NCBI RefSeq assembly: GCF_945957525.1
Contig: NZ_CAMFLA010000003.1
Span: forward strand, 227,607 to 291,606
Origin: an uncultured Aquitalea sp.
GTDB lineage: Bacteria; Pseudomonadota; Gammaproteobacteria; Burkholderiales; Chromobacteriaceae
Direction: 5' to 3'
DNA: 64,000 nucleotides
Shown here: positions 40,673-49,155 of the stretch, one piece after another
Layout of the letters: every line of letters starts with the position of its first letter
Numbering within the stretch: the stretch's first letter is position 1
Position numbers and translations under genes: made by a program
The notes under the pieces: generated by a model
What the model was told of the DNA's origin: nothing
Databases searched by the model: none
What the model saw: the letters and a program-made list of their open reading frames with translations, nothing else

Positions 40673-41494
40673 TCAGCGCGAAATGGCGGCGAACTGCCGC
40701 TTGGCGAACACCATGTCTTGCCAGGCTTTTGCTTTGTCCGGCAGGGTGCGCAGCAGGTAGGCGGGGTGATAGGTGGCGATCAGCGGCGTGCCGCGATAGT
40801 CGTGCAGTTTGCCGCGTAGTTGGCCGATGGGGCGGTCTGTTTGCAGCAGTGTTTGCACGGCGAAACGGCCCAGCGCCAGAATCAGTGTGGGCTGAATGTG
40901 GGCAATCTGCTGATGCAGGTAGCCCTCGCAGGCCAGTATTTCATCCGGTGTGGGGTTGCGATTGCCGGGTGGGCGGCACTTGAGCACGTTGGCGATGTAG
41001 ACATCCGTATCGCGATCCAAACCGGTGGCGGCGAGCAGGTTGTCCAATAGTTGCCCGGCCTTGCCTACGAAAGGCTGTCCTTGTCTGTCCTCATGTTCGC
41101 CTGGCGCTTCACCAATCAATAGCCAGCGCGCCTTGGGGTTGCCGCGACCAAATACTGTCTGGGTGCGGGTTTTGCATAGCCCGCACTTCTCGCAAGCGGC
41201 AACGGCCTGTTGCAGTGCTTCCCAGTCCAGTTCGCTTGCCGGCGGGACAGGGGCGGGCGTGGCAGCCTCTACGGGTGGAGCGAGGTTGGCCGAAGGCTGG
41301 GATGCGGCGGTCTCCCGCTTTGGGTCTGCTGTTGCGACAAGCGGGGTTGTTACGGGGGCGTCCGCCACATCGCCTTGTTCTTCAAACTGCTGCTGCGTCT
41401 GGCGCAGGGCGGGGTGGTCGGCAAACCATTCACCGCGGGGCTGCCAGATTGGCCCCAGACCCATTTGCTGGCGCAGGAAGTCCGTCCGGCTCAT
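40673..41494 (-). CDS. Family 4 uracil-DNA glycosylase (iron-sulfur)
   Basis: A 273-residue enzyme that excises uracil from DNA. After a variable Pro/Ala-rich N-terminal 90 residues comes the cluster motif CEKCGLCKTRTQTVFGRGN, then the active-site GEAPGEHEDRQGQPFVGKAG, NVLKCRPPGNRNPTPDE and the C-terminal motif ATYHPAYLLR. Four cysteines (two in the first motif, one in NVLKC, one in LACEG) fit a 4Fe-4S cluster. Its start overlaps the rimI stop by four bases. The long N-terminal extension before the catalytic domain is typical of the Neisseriales and betaproteobacterial forms. Confidence 0.9.
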   Translation of the reverse strand: MSRTDFLRQQMGLGPIWQPRGEWFADHPALRQTQQQFEEQGDVADAPVTTPLVATADPKRETAASQPSANLAPPVEAATPAPVPPASELDWEALQQAVAACEKCGLCKTRTQTVFGRGNPKARWLLIGEAPGEHEDRQGQPFVGKAGQLLDNLLAATGLDRDTDVYIANVLKCRPPGNRNPTPDEILACEGYLHQQIAHIQPTLILALGRFAVQTLLQTDRPIGQLRGKLHDYRGTPLIATYHPAYLLRTLPDKAKAWQDMVFAKRQFAAISR

Positions 41495-41934
41495 AAGTTG
41501 GCCTCCATCAGAATGGCGTCTTCCCTTTCACCTTGACCTGCCGGGTAGTAACGCTTGCGTCGCCCGCATTCGGTAAAACCCAGGCTGGAATAAAGCTTGT
41601 GTGCGGGCTGATTGCTTTCACGCACTTCCAGAAGCAGCCGGCTGATGCCGCGCAGACGCAATGCGTGCATTGTGCCCTGCAGGAGAGCTTTGCCAAGCCC
41701 CTGGCTCTGCTTGTCCTTGGCGATGAAAATGTTCAGCAATTCCGCTTCGCCTGCCACCGGCATGATGATGGCGATGCCTGTCTCGGCAGCTTCGTGCAGC
41801 GCATAGAACCAGTGCCCGGCGGCAAGGGAGTCGCCATACTGCTGTGAGCTCCAGAAGTGCGGCGTAGCAAGACTCTCTTGCTGACTGAGCCAGTCAGGGT
41901 TGATGCGCTCTGTCAGTTGAACGACGCTGCTCAT
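41491..41934 (-). CDS. rimI: Ribosomal protein S18 alanine N-acetyltransferase RimI-like
   Basis: A 147-residue GNAT acetyltransferase. The acetyl-CoA-binding loop is SQGLGKALL (R/QxxGxG/A), followed by LLLEVRESNQPAHKLYSSLGFTECGRRKRYY, which is the RimI signature. It overlaps tsaB at its start and udg at its end by four bases each, the conserved tsaB-rimI-udg operon. Confidence 0.93.
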   Translation of the reverse strand: MSSVVQLTERINPDWLSQQESLATPHFWSSQQYGDSLAAGHWFYALHEAAETGIAIIMPVAGEAELLNIFIAKDKQSQGLGKALLQGTMHALRLRGISRLLLEVRESNQPAHKLYSSLGFTECGRRKRYYPAGQGEREDAILMEANL

Positions 41935-42596
41935 GCTTTGCGGGCCTGTTGCTCGGCGGAGGTGAGCGCTACCTTGTTGCGGATGTAGAGCAGTTCAGCT
42001 TCGCGCGGGTGGCGGCGAGGATATCGGCCGCTTTGCGCCAGGCCAAGGTAGGCGCGTGCGTGCGGCGGCACATCTGCCAGGATCTGGATTCCTGCTCGCT
42101 GCGGCAGTAATTGCGGGTAGTTGGCTAGCGCGTCTCCAACGGCACAGTCCACGCCGGGTGGAAGGCTGATTTCGTGAGGATCGGACAAGTGGATGTCTGA
42201 CAGGCGTTCCAGCTGCTTGTCCTGGCGGCGGTAGTGCGCCCAGTAAACTTGCTGCATGCGGGCATCCACGCAAACCAGCATCTCCCCTTCCGGCGCTTGG
42301 ACTGCAATGGCATCCAGCGTAGGGATGGCAATCAGCGGCAGGTCGGCCGAAAAGGCCAGCCCTTGTGCCAGTCCGCAGCCGATGCGAAGGCCAGTGAAAG
42401 AGCCGGGGCCCTGGCCGAATACGATCGCATCAAGGCTGGTCAGGGACATGCCGGCTTCGGCCAACAATCGACCAATGGCCGGCAGCGTTTGCTCCGCGTG
42501 TTTTTGACCTGCAAGCTGGTGATAGTCCAGTATGTCGTCCCCGGTTTGCAGGGCAATTGACAGGTAGTTACTGGATGTATCGAGAGCAAGCATCAT
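41931..42596 (-). CDS. tsaB: tRNA threonylcarbamoyladenosine biosynthesis protein TsaB
   Basis: A 221-residue ASKHA-fold protein, non-catalytic partner of TsaD and TsaE in forming t6A37 in tRNAs that read ANN codons. MMLALDTSSNYLSIALQ, the conserved KHAEQTLPAI and FGQGPGSFTGLRIGCGLAQGLA are the TsaB signatures. It is first of the tsaB-rimI-udg operon and 36 bases after the EAL-HDOD gene. Confidence 0.95.
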   Translation of the reverse strand: MMLALDTSSNYLSIALQTGDDILDYHQLAGQKHAEQTLPAIGRLLAEAGMSLTSLDAIVFGQGPGSFTGLRIGCGLAQGLAFSADLPLIAIPTLDAIAVQAPEGEMLVCVDARMQQVYWAHYRRQDKQLERLSDIHLSDPHEISLPPGVDCAVGDALANYPQLLPQRAGIQILADVPPHARAYLGLAQSGRYPRRHPREAELLYIRNKVALTSAEQQARKA

Positions 42597-42632
42597 GGTG
42601 GTGGCACATCGGGGCGGAAATGGAACCCTGCA

Positions 42633-43856
42633 TTATAAGCCGAGATCCTCCACCCAGGCGAGGGCGGCCAGATGGGCCTGGTTGAGCTGATCTGGGCTAA
42701 GCCCGGCTTTTTCCGCCAGTGCTTGCACGCCATCCAGCTCGTCGTGCTCGCAGGTGGTGGCCAGCTTGAGCAGCAAACCCATTTCTCCATTGTGGTGGAG
42801 CAGGGCGTCGATCAGGCTTTGCGGCAGCTGGATATGCTCCATGATGTTAGCCATGGGCATGTCGAACAGGACATCGAGCAGGCTGAACATGCCGGTAACG
42901 AAGAGGTTGTCGCAGGTGTCGTGGGGAAGGTGCAACTCTTGCCCCAGTAGCTCCATGAAACGCCCGCGCGTCACCGCGGTTTTCTGCAGCGCGGGCGGTA
43001 CATGACCATCATCAGAGCCGGTCACCAGCAGCAAGGTGAGCCAGCGGTAGAGCTTCTGGTAACCCAATACCGTTACTGCGTGACTGAAGGAACTGATGGT
43101 GGTGTTCAGGCCGGCGGCGGCGGAGTTGACGTAACGCAGCAGCTTGTAAGACAGGGCAACGTCGCGTTTCAGGATTTGCTCAACCTGACGGAGATCCGCG
43201 TCCATGCGCAGCAAGTTCAGCAGCTCAAGCGCATTGCTGAACGTGGGATGGATCACGCGCGCGGATAAGGTTTCCGGCTTGGCGAAATAGTAGCCCTGGA
43301 AACCGTCCAGCCCCAGTTCTTTGCACAGGTGGTATTGCTCATGGCTTTCCACCCGCTCCGCTATGCGGATTACAGGGTAGCTGCGCAACCGGGCAGCCAG
43401 AACCTGGAATGCGTTGGCATCATGATTCTGGATGTCCAGTTTTACGTAGTTGGCAAACTCAAGGAACGCAGCCGATTGCGCGTCAAAGGAGAAGTCGTCC
43501 AGCGCAATGCCAAAGCCGAGCGAGCGCAGATGCCTCGCCCGCGACAGCAACTCATTGCTCGGACTGATGCGCGGCGCGATATCCAGAATTACTCGCCGCG
43601 GAGGGAGCAGTTCGAGGAAGTCGCTGGTCAGCATGGCTTCGCCCACATTGATGAAGGCCAGCTTGTTGCCGATGAGCCAGCTGGTCCCCATGTTGTTCAA
43701 TGTATTGACGAGTACCTGCGTATCGGCTTGCAGTTCGCTGTGGGGGCCAACGGCATTGGCTTCGTCGCTTGCACGAAAAAGCAGCTCATATCCAATGAGC
43801 TGCTGGTTGCGGTTCAGAACCGGTTGTCTGCCAATGAAGGCACTCAGAGAAGTCAT
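42633..43856 (-). CDS. EAL-HDOD (YuxH-family) signalling protein with degenerate EAL domain
   Basis: A 407-residue protein. Residues 1-195 are an EAL domain in which the namesake motif reads YELLFRA and the metal and base residues are only partly kept (for example ALDDFSFD), so phosphodiesterase activity is unlikely and it may bind or sense c-di-GMP. Residues 205-390 are an HDOD domain (DVALSYKLLRYVNSAAAGLNTTISSFSHAVTVLG) associated with signalling and regulated proteolysis. It lies between tsaB and the chemotaxis gene cheA on the same strand. Pathway not known. Confidence 0.88.
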   Translation of the reverse strand: MTSLSAFIGRQPVLNRNQQLIGYELLFRASDEANAVGPHSELQADTQVLVNTLNNMGTSWLIGNKLAFINVGEAMLTSDFLELLPPRRVILDIAPRISPSNELLSRARHLRSLGFGIALDDFSFDAQSAAFLEFANYVKLDIQNHDANAFQVLAARLRSYPVIRIAERVESHEQYHLCKELGLDGFQGYYFAKPETLSARVIHPTFSNALELLNLLRMDADLRQVEQILKRDVALSYKLLRYVNSAAAGLNTTISSFSHAVTVLGYQKLYRWLTLLLVTGSDDGHVPPALQKTAVTRGRFMELLGQELHLPHDTCDNLFVTGMFSLLDVLFDMPMANIMEHIQLPQSLIDALLHHNGEMGLLLKLATTCEHDELDGVQALAEKAGLSPDQLNQAHLAALAWVEDLGL

Positions 43857-43877
43857 TCACCCGCCTGATTATGTTTC

Positions 43878-45779
43878 TTATATGGAAATCAGCTCCGAAG
43901 TCTTGACGTTGCCGGAAGTGCCATCGCTTGCGGATAGCAGGTCTTCCATGTCGAGCACCAGGACTACGGAGCCGTCGCCGGATAGCGTGGCGCCGGCCAC
44001 GCCTTTCGGGCGGATATTCTGCAAGGGTTTGATTACCACGTCATCACGGCCAACGAAGGAATCGATGGCCAGGATGAAGGATTTCTCGGCGGATTGCATC
44101 AGTACGCCGAAATAGGGTTTCTGCGTCGGCGCCCAGCCAAGCAGCCCAGCCAGCGTTTTGAGCGGCAGGATTTCGTCGCGCACCACGATGGTGGGTTTGC
44201 CGGATACTTCTTGCACGGCATTTGGATCGATGGTGATGATTTCACGCACCATGGCAAGCGGGACGGCAAACGGCTGATTGCAGGCGCGAACCACCAGAAC
44301 AGGCAGAATGGCCAGCGTCAGCGGCAAGGAGATGCTGATGCGGGTGCCTTCGCCGGGAATGGAGTTGATGTCGATGCGGCCATTCAACTTCTGGATATTG
44401 GTGCGTACCACATCCATGCCTACGCCACGGCCGGACACGCTGGAAATTTGGTCCTTGGTGGAGAAGCCCGGCATGAAGATCAGTTGCAGGCACTGCTTCT
44501 CGTCCAGGCCATTGGCCGTCTCCTGGTCGATCAGGCCCTTCTCGATCGCCTTGCGACGCAGAGCGTCCGGATTCATGCCTTTGCCGTCGTCGGTGATCTC
44601 AATGAGGATGTGATCGCCTACCTGTTCGGCAGTCAGCTGAATGAGCGATTGTGGCTTCTTGCCGGAAGCAATGCGATCTTCGGGCGATTCAACGCCGTGA
44701 TCCACTGCGTTGCGCACCAAGTGAACGAGCGGATCGTTCAGGTCCTCGATCATGGTTTTGTCGAGTTCGGTTTCTTCGCCGGACAACACCAGTTCTACTT
44801 CTTTGCCCAGTTGGCGGGCGAGGTCGCGCGCCAAACGAGGATATTTCTGGAACAGGCGGCCGATCGGCTGCATGCGAGTCTTCATGACCGCGTTCTGCAG
44901 GTCGCCCACCAGCAAATCCAGCTGGCTGATAGCTTCGTCCAGAGAACGCAAGGTGTTGCCGTCGCGATTGCCTTGCAGGATTTCCGTGCGGAGCGTGGTG
45001 AGGCGGTTTTTGGTCAGGCCGATTTCGCCGGACAGGTTGAGCACCATGTCCAAGCGCACCGTGTCGATACGGATGGTGTTTTCTTGCGGACCGCTACTGT
45101 TGCCTGAACTCTGGCTGGTTGGCTTGTTGGTAACGGCTGGCTTTGCCACTGGGCGTGGAGCCGGTGCGGCTTCGACGACGGGAGCGGCCGCCGGCACCGG
45201 CGCTGCGACGACTTGCGGCGCGGCAGGCGCAGAGGCCGGGGCTGTCGGGACGGAGGGCTGGGAAACAGATGAAACAGCTCGATGAAGGGCGTGCCAATCG
45301 GGGCCGTCCTGCTTGGCGGGTTCAGCCGCAGCTTGAGGTGCGGCAGCTGCCGGCGTGGCTGGCGCTGCCGTTGGCTTGTCCAGCGTTTCGCCTGCCAGTA
45401 CGGCATCTAGTGCAGCCAGTAGTGCCGGGTCGGCATCCGCGGCCATCAAGCCCTGGCTGAGCGTGCCAAACATATCGCGGACAACGGCGGTGGCGTCCAG
45501 AATCACGTCCATGACTTCGGAGGTGATATGAAGTTCGCCATTGCGCAACTTGTCGAAAAGGTTTTCGGTGCGATGGCATAGCGTGACCATCGGCCCTACA
45601 TTCAGGAAGCCCGCGCCGCCCTTGATGGTGTGGAAGCCCCGGAAAATGTCATTCAACAAGGCTTTGTCTTCAGGGCGTTTCTCCAGCTCCACCAGTTTGT
45701 TGTCGACGTCGGACAACAGGTCGGTGGACTCCATCAAAAAGTCCTGCAGCAATTCTTCCATGCCGGCAAATTCGCTCAT
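43878..45779 (-). CDS. cheA: Chemotaxis histidine kinase CheA (first copy)
   Basis: A 633-residue kinase. P1 phosphotransfer domain at the N-terminus with the phospho-His in GFHTIKGGAGFLN (His50). A Pro/Ala-rich linker (residues 130-240) replaces a recognisable P2 domain. Then P3 dimerisation (RLDMVLNLSGEIGLTKNRL), the P4 ATPase domain (HLVRNAVDHGVESPEDR, the DDGKGM G1 box and [14 protein letters not shown]2 box) and a C-terminal CheW-like P5 domain. It is the last gene of a minus-strand cluster with cheZ, cheY and two cheV genes; no cheW lies in this cluster. Confidence 0.95.
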   Translation of the reverse strand: MSEFAGMEELLQDFLMESTDLLSDVDNKLVELEKRPEDKALLNDIFRGFHTIKGGAGFLNVGPMVTLCHRTENLFDKLRNGELHITSEVMDVILDATAVVRDMFGTLSQGLMAADADPALLAALDAVLAGETLDKPTAAPATPAAAAPQAAAEPAKQDGPDWHALHRAVSSVSQPSVPTAPASAPAAPQVVAAPVPAAAPVVEAAPAPRPVAKPAVTNKPTSQSSGNSSGPQENTIRIDTVRLDMVLNLSGEIGLTKNRLTTLRTEILQGNRDGNTLRSLDEAISQLDLLVGDLQNAVMKTRMQPIGRLFQKYPRLARDLARQLGKEVELVLSGEETELDKTMIEDLNDPLVHLVRNAVDHGVESPEDRIASGKKPQSLIQLTAEQVGDHILIEITDDGKGMNPDALRRKAIEKGLIDQETANGLDEKQCLQLIFMPGFSTKDQISSVSGRGVGMDVVRTNIQKLNGRIDINSIPGEGTRISISLPLTLAILPVLVVRACNQPFAVPLAMVREIITIDPNAVQEVSGKPTIVVRDEILPLKTLAGLLGWAPTQKPYFGVLMQSAEKSFILAIDSFVGRDDVVIKPLQNIRPKGVAGATLSGDGSVVLVLDMEDLLSASDGTSGNVKTSELISI

Positions 45780-45821
45780 CTCATCACCCCGCTATCCCGT
45801 ACTGCATTGACTGCTTATTGT

Positions 45822-46568
45822 TCAGAAACCCAAGCTTTCCAGCAGGTCGTCCACCTGTTGCTGGCTGGTGACGACATCGCCGCGACCTTCAGGATTGACC
45901 ACCGGGCCATTGAGCAGCGGATCGATTTCCGCTTTTTTCGTGCCGGGTGAGAATTCGATCAGGAAGGTAACCAGTTCGGTTTCCAGCAACTTGACCATTC
46001 CCATCATTTTCTTGATGACCTGGCCGGTGAGGTCCTGGAAGTCCTGCGCCATGACGATTTCCAGCAACTGGGTGTTGGTAGCTTGCGTTTGCTGGGGAAC
46101 ATTGGCCAGGTACTGTCGGGTGTCGTCCGCCAGTTTTTTGAATTCTTCAACCGAAAGCTGATTGGCGTAGAGCTGATTCCAGCGGTCGCCCAATCCTTTG
46201 GCCGAGGCCTCCATGGCATCTTGCAAGGGCTTGGCCAGATCGGTGGCGTTCAAGACGCGTTCCGCAGCGTTTTCAGTCAGCGTGGCGATATAGCCAAGCC
46301 TGTCCTTGGCGTCGGGGATGGCTTCGGCCACTTTTTCCAGCGACTTGTCGTAACCCATGTCGCGCAGCATGTCGTGCAGGCGACGCGTAAGTTGGCCGAT
46401 TTGTTCATACATGACTGCGGGGCTGACGTCTTCAGGCAGAGACGGTGCCGCGCTATTGCTGTCCGCAGGCTGAGCCGCTTCGGGCTCCACGGCCTGCTGG
46501 GTGGCGATGCTGTCAAACAGGGCTTCGAGTTCCGGCGAGTCTCCGCTCTCCAAGATGTGATCCGGCAC
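45822..46568 (-). CDS. cheZ: CheY-P phosphatase CheZ
   Basis: A 248-residue protein that dephosphorylates CheY. The catalytic segment is MAQDFQDLTGQVIKKMM (the Asp and Gln of FQDLTGQ are the active residues), within a long helical hairpin. The C-terminal tail QVDDLLESLGF is the CheY-tethering peptide. It lies between cheY and cheA, 42 bases from cheA and 52 from cheY. Confidence 0.96.
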   Translation of the reverse strand: MPDHILESGDSPELEALFDSIATQQAVEPEAAQPADSNSAAPSLPEDVSPAVMYEQIGQLTRRLHDMLRDMGYDKSLEKVAEAIPDAKDRLGYIATLTENAAERVLNATDLAKPLQDAMEASAKGLGDRWNQLYANQLSVEEFKKLADDTRQYLANVPQQTQATNTQLLEIVMAQDFQDLTGQVIKKMMGMVKLLETELVTFLIEFSPGTKKAEIDPLLNGPVVNPEGRGDVVTSQQQVDDLLESLGF

Positions 46569-46620
46569 GATAGCTTCTCCTCAATGCTGACTTTATGCAG
46601 TATGGCTCGTGTTGATCCGC

Positions 46621-47010
46621 CTATTTGTTCAGGGTCTGGAAGATTTTGTTGAGTTTTTCTTCCAGAGTGGCGGCCGTGAACGGCTTGACGATGTAGCCGC
46701 TGGCGCCGGCCATGGCTGCTTCAATGATGTTTTCTCGTTTGGCTTCGGCGGTGATCATCATGAAAGGCAAGTGCTTGATTTGCTGATCCGCGCGAACCGC
46801 TCTCAGCAGCTCGATGCCAGTCATGTTGGGCATGTTCCAGTCGGAAACGATAAAGTCGAAATGCTGGGTTTTCAGCTTGTGCAGTGCCACTTGTCCGTCT
46901 TCGGCTTCGTCGACATTGGTGAAACCCAGTTCTTTCAACAGGTTGCGGACAATCCTTCTCATCGTGGAGAAGTCGTCCACAACCAAGAAGCGCATATTCT
47001 TGTCTGCCAT
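46621..47010 (-). CDS. cheY: Chemotaxis response regulator CheY (first copy)
   Basis: A 129-residue receiver domain. Acidic pocket in [22 protein letters not shown], phospho-acceptor Asp in [13 protein letters not shown] (about 58), Thr in [11 protein letters not shown], Lys in [19 protein letters not shown]. The sequence is very close to enterobacterial CheY, so it is probably the one that binds the flagellar switch. Upstream gene cheV, downstream cheZ. Confidence 0.96.
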   Translation of the reverse strand: MADKNMRFLVVDDFSTMRRIVRNLLKELGFTNVDEAEDGQVALHKLKTQHFDFIVSDWNMPNMTGIELLRAVRADQQIKHLPFMMITAEAKRENIIEAAMAGASGYIVKPFTAATLEEKLNKIFQTLNK

Positions 47011-47059
47011 CTAGGTGTGTCCTGAGTGTTCGGTGTCCTGAAGGGGCTGATTGTAACGG

Positions 47060-47998
47060 CTACCTTTGCAGGAAAGGAATCAAAGTTTCCGCCAGGATCG
47101 CCGGATCGAATTTGGCGACGTACGCGTCAACCCCAACGCTGGAACCCATGGCTTTGTTCGCATTGGAAGAGAGCGAGGAATGCATGATAACCGGGATGCC
47201 TCTGAAGCGGACATCGGATTTGATGAGTTTGGTCAAGACATAACCATCCATCTCGGGCATTTCAGCATCAACCAGAATCAGCTTAAGGTAGTCGTGCAGG
47301 CATTCGTCTTCTCCGAAACTACGACTGGCGAGCACCTGCAGGCGGTCCCATGCTTCGCGGCCATTGGTGGCCTGCTGGAATTTGAGGCCCATTTTTTCCA
47401 GTACACTGGTGATTTCCTTGCGGGCGACCACGGAGTCGTCCACAAAGAAAATGTACTGGTCGCTTTCCAGTTGCGCTCCTGGAATATCCGGCATGCGCGG
47501 CTCACCAACAACGGTGGCCAGGATCTGTTCTACATCAAGAATGGAAACCAGCTTTCCGTCTTCCAGTTCGGTAATGGCGGTGATCAGGTTCTGATTGGCG
47601 CCGGTGCTCATCATGTTTTCCGGAGCGCGAACGCGATCCCAATCAACACGGATGATGCGATCAACGGAGTCAACCAGAAACGCCTGCGTGCTCTTGTTGA
47701 ATTCAGTCACGATCATGGTGTCGAATTTTCGACCGGACTGCTCCGAGCCCACGAATCGGGCAAGCGAAATCACCGGGATGATATTGCCGCGCAAGGACAG
47801 CACGCCTTCCACACCGAAAGGCATGTTGGGCGTTTTGGTGATGGCCGGCGTCTGGGAGACTTCCCTTACCTTGAAAACATTGATGCCGAAGGTTTCGCGT
47901 GTGCCAAGCGAAAACAGCAGGATTTCCATCTTGTTGGAGCCTGCCAGCTTGGTGCGCGCATCTACACTGGCGAGCAAGGATGCATCGGTTGCAGACAT
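47060..47998 (-). CDS. cheV: CheV chemotaxis coupling protein (CheW-receiver), copy 1
   Basis: A 312-residue scaffold. Residues 20-165 are a CheW-like domain (EILLFSLGTRETFGINVFKVREV, MPFGVEGVLSLRGNIIPVISLARF). Residues 175-312 are a receiver domain with the acceptor Asp in LKLILVDAEMPEMDGYVLTKLI and Lys replaced in context YVAKFDPAILAETL. CheV couples receptors to CheA and buffers phosphoryl groups. It is adjacent to a paralogue of the same layout, 30 bases away. Confidence 0.94.
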   Translation of the reverse strand: MSATDASLLASVDARTKLAGSNKMEILLFSLGTRETFGINVFKVREVSQTPAITKTPNMPFGVEGVLSLRGNIIPVISLARFVGSEQSGRKFDTMIVTEFNKSTQAFLVDSVDRIIRVDWDRVRAPENMMSTGANQNLITAITELEDGKLVSILDVEQILATVVGEPRMPDIPGAQLESDQYIFFVDDSVVARKEITSVLEKMGLKFQQATNGREAWDRLQVLASRSFGEDECLHDYLKLILVDAEMPEMDGYVLTKLIKSDVRFRGIPVIMHSSLSSNANKAMGSSVGVDAYVAKFDPAILAETLIPFLQR

Positions 47999-48028
47999 GT
48001 CTTGGTCCCTCTCCCTGATTCTTGGGGC

Positions 48029-48979
48029 TTATTTCTTTTCAAGCTTCAGCATTTCCCGCAGTTTCATGGCGAGTTTTTGTGCTTCAAACTTGGATACGTA
48101 TTCGTCAACGCCCACGGACTGACCGAGCTTCTGGTTTGAGGAGCCGGACAGGGAGGAGTGCATCAGCACGGGAATGCCTGCGAAGCGCGGGTCGCTCTTG
48201 ACCATCTTGGTGAGCATGTAGCCATCCATTTCGGGCATTTCCACGTCGGTCAGAATCAGATGCAGGGTCTGGTTGAGCTGTCGGCCCGCCAAGTCGGCTT
48301 GCGCCGCCATTTTTTGCAGGTCTTCCCAAGCGCGCATGCCGTTGATGGCATAGCTGTATTTGACTTGCATGGCGTCAAGAGTGCGTTCGATCTGCTTGCG
48401 GGCGACGGCGGAGTCGTCCGTGAAGTAGATCATGCGCTCTTCCTTGACCGGCTCGATGTTGAGGAACTCGTGGGAGTCGTCGGTGAGTGAGGTTTCGGCC
48501 AACACCTTTTCCACGTCCATCATCATCACCAGGGTACCGTTGTCCAGCTCGGTAACGGCAGTGACCAAGCCGGCCATGCGGTTGGTGATCATGTCCGGCG
48601 GCACGCGCATGGCGGACCAGTCAAGGCGGAGGATGGTGTCAACGGCTTCGACCAGGAAGCCTTGGGTATGACCGTTGTACTCGGTCACAATCATGATTTC
48701 AGGTTTGTTGCTGGTGACGATGCCCGCGTACTTGGCCAGATCGATGACCGGAACCAGCGCGCCGCGCAAACTGACCATGCCTTCCACGGAGGACGGCATT
48801 TCCGGAGCCGACGTGATTTCCGGGGTGCGCATTACTTCGCGCACCTTGAACACGTTGATGCCAAAGATCTCTTTCCGCCCGGTACGCTGATCATGCCCCA
48901 GCGAGAACAGCAGAATCTCCAGCTTGTTTGTCCCGGCCAGTTTGGTTCTGGCGTCGATTTTTTTTAGAAGTTCTGACAC
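48029..48979 (-). CDS. cheV: CheV chemotaxis coupling protein, copy 2
   Basis: A 316-residue paralogue of the preceding gene with the same CheW-receiver order. The CheW-like part has LEILLFSLGHDQRTGRKEIFGINVFKVREVM, a short insertion relative to copy 1. The receiver has LHLILTDVEMPEMDGYMLTKMV and YVSKFEAQKLAMKL. It is the first gene of the minus-strand chemotaxis cluster. Divergence between the copies is considerable, so the duplication is not recent. Confidence 0.94.
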   Translation of the reverse strand: MSELLKKIDARTKLAGTNKLEILLFSLGHDQRTGRKEIFGINVFKVREVMRTPEITSAPEMPSSVEGMVSLRGALVPVIDLAKYAGIVTSNKPEIMIVTEYNGHTQGFLVEAVDTILRLDWSAMRVPPDMITNRMAGLVTAVTELDNGTLVMMMDVEKVLAETSLTDDSHEFLNIEPVKEERMIYFTDDSAVARKQIERTLDAMQVKYSYAINGMRAWEDLQKMAAQADLAGRQLNQTLHLILTDVEMPEMDGYMLTKMVKSDPRFAGIPVLMHSSLSGSSNQKLGQSVGVDEYVSKFEAQKLAMKLREMLKLEKK

Positions 48980-49005
48980 AAGAAACCTCCGCTACATCGT
49001 TGTTG

Positions 49006-49033
49006 TGGCGTATTACTCCCGTTGTATACGCCA
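49006..49033. promoter_or_regulatory. Inverted repeat in the divergent che promoter region
   Basis: TGGCGTAT and ATACGCCA are perfect 8-base arms around 12 bases, 27 bases before the cheV start and in the 176-base gap between the two divergent chemotaxis clusters. It could be an operator for a shared regulator. I could not find a good sigma-28 or sigma-54 promoter in the gap. Confidence 0.4.
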
Positions 49034-49155
49034 ATTATTCATTTTGCCCAGCTTTCTTTCGCGCTGTTTTGGTACAGATCAGTCTCAAGTTGGCTTGGCC
49101 CAAGCTTCCTCATTATCATACTGTTTAAGTGAATTTTACAAATAAGTCGCCAGGC

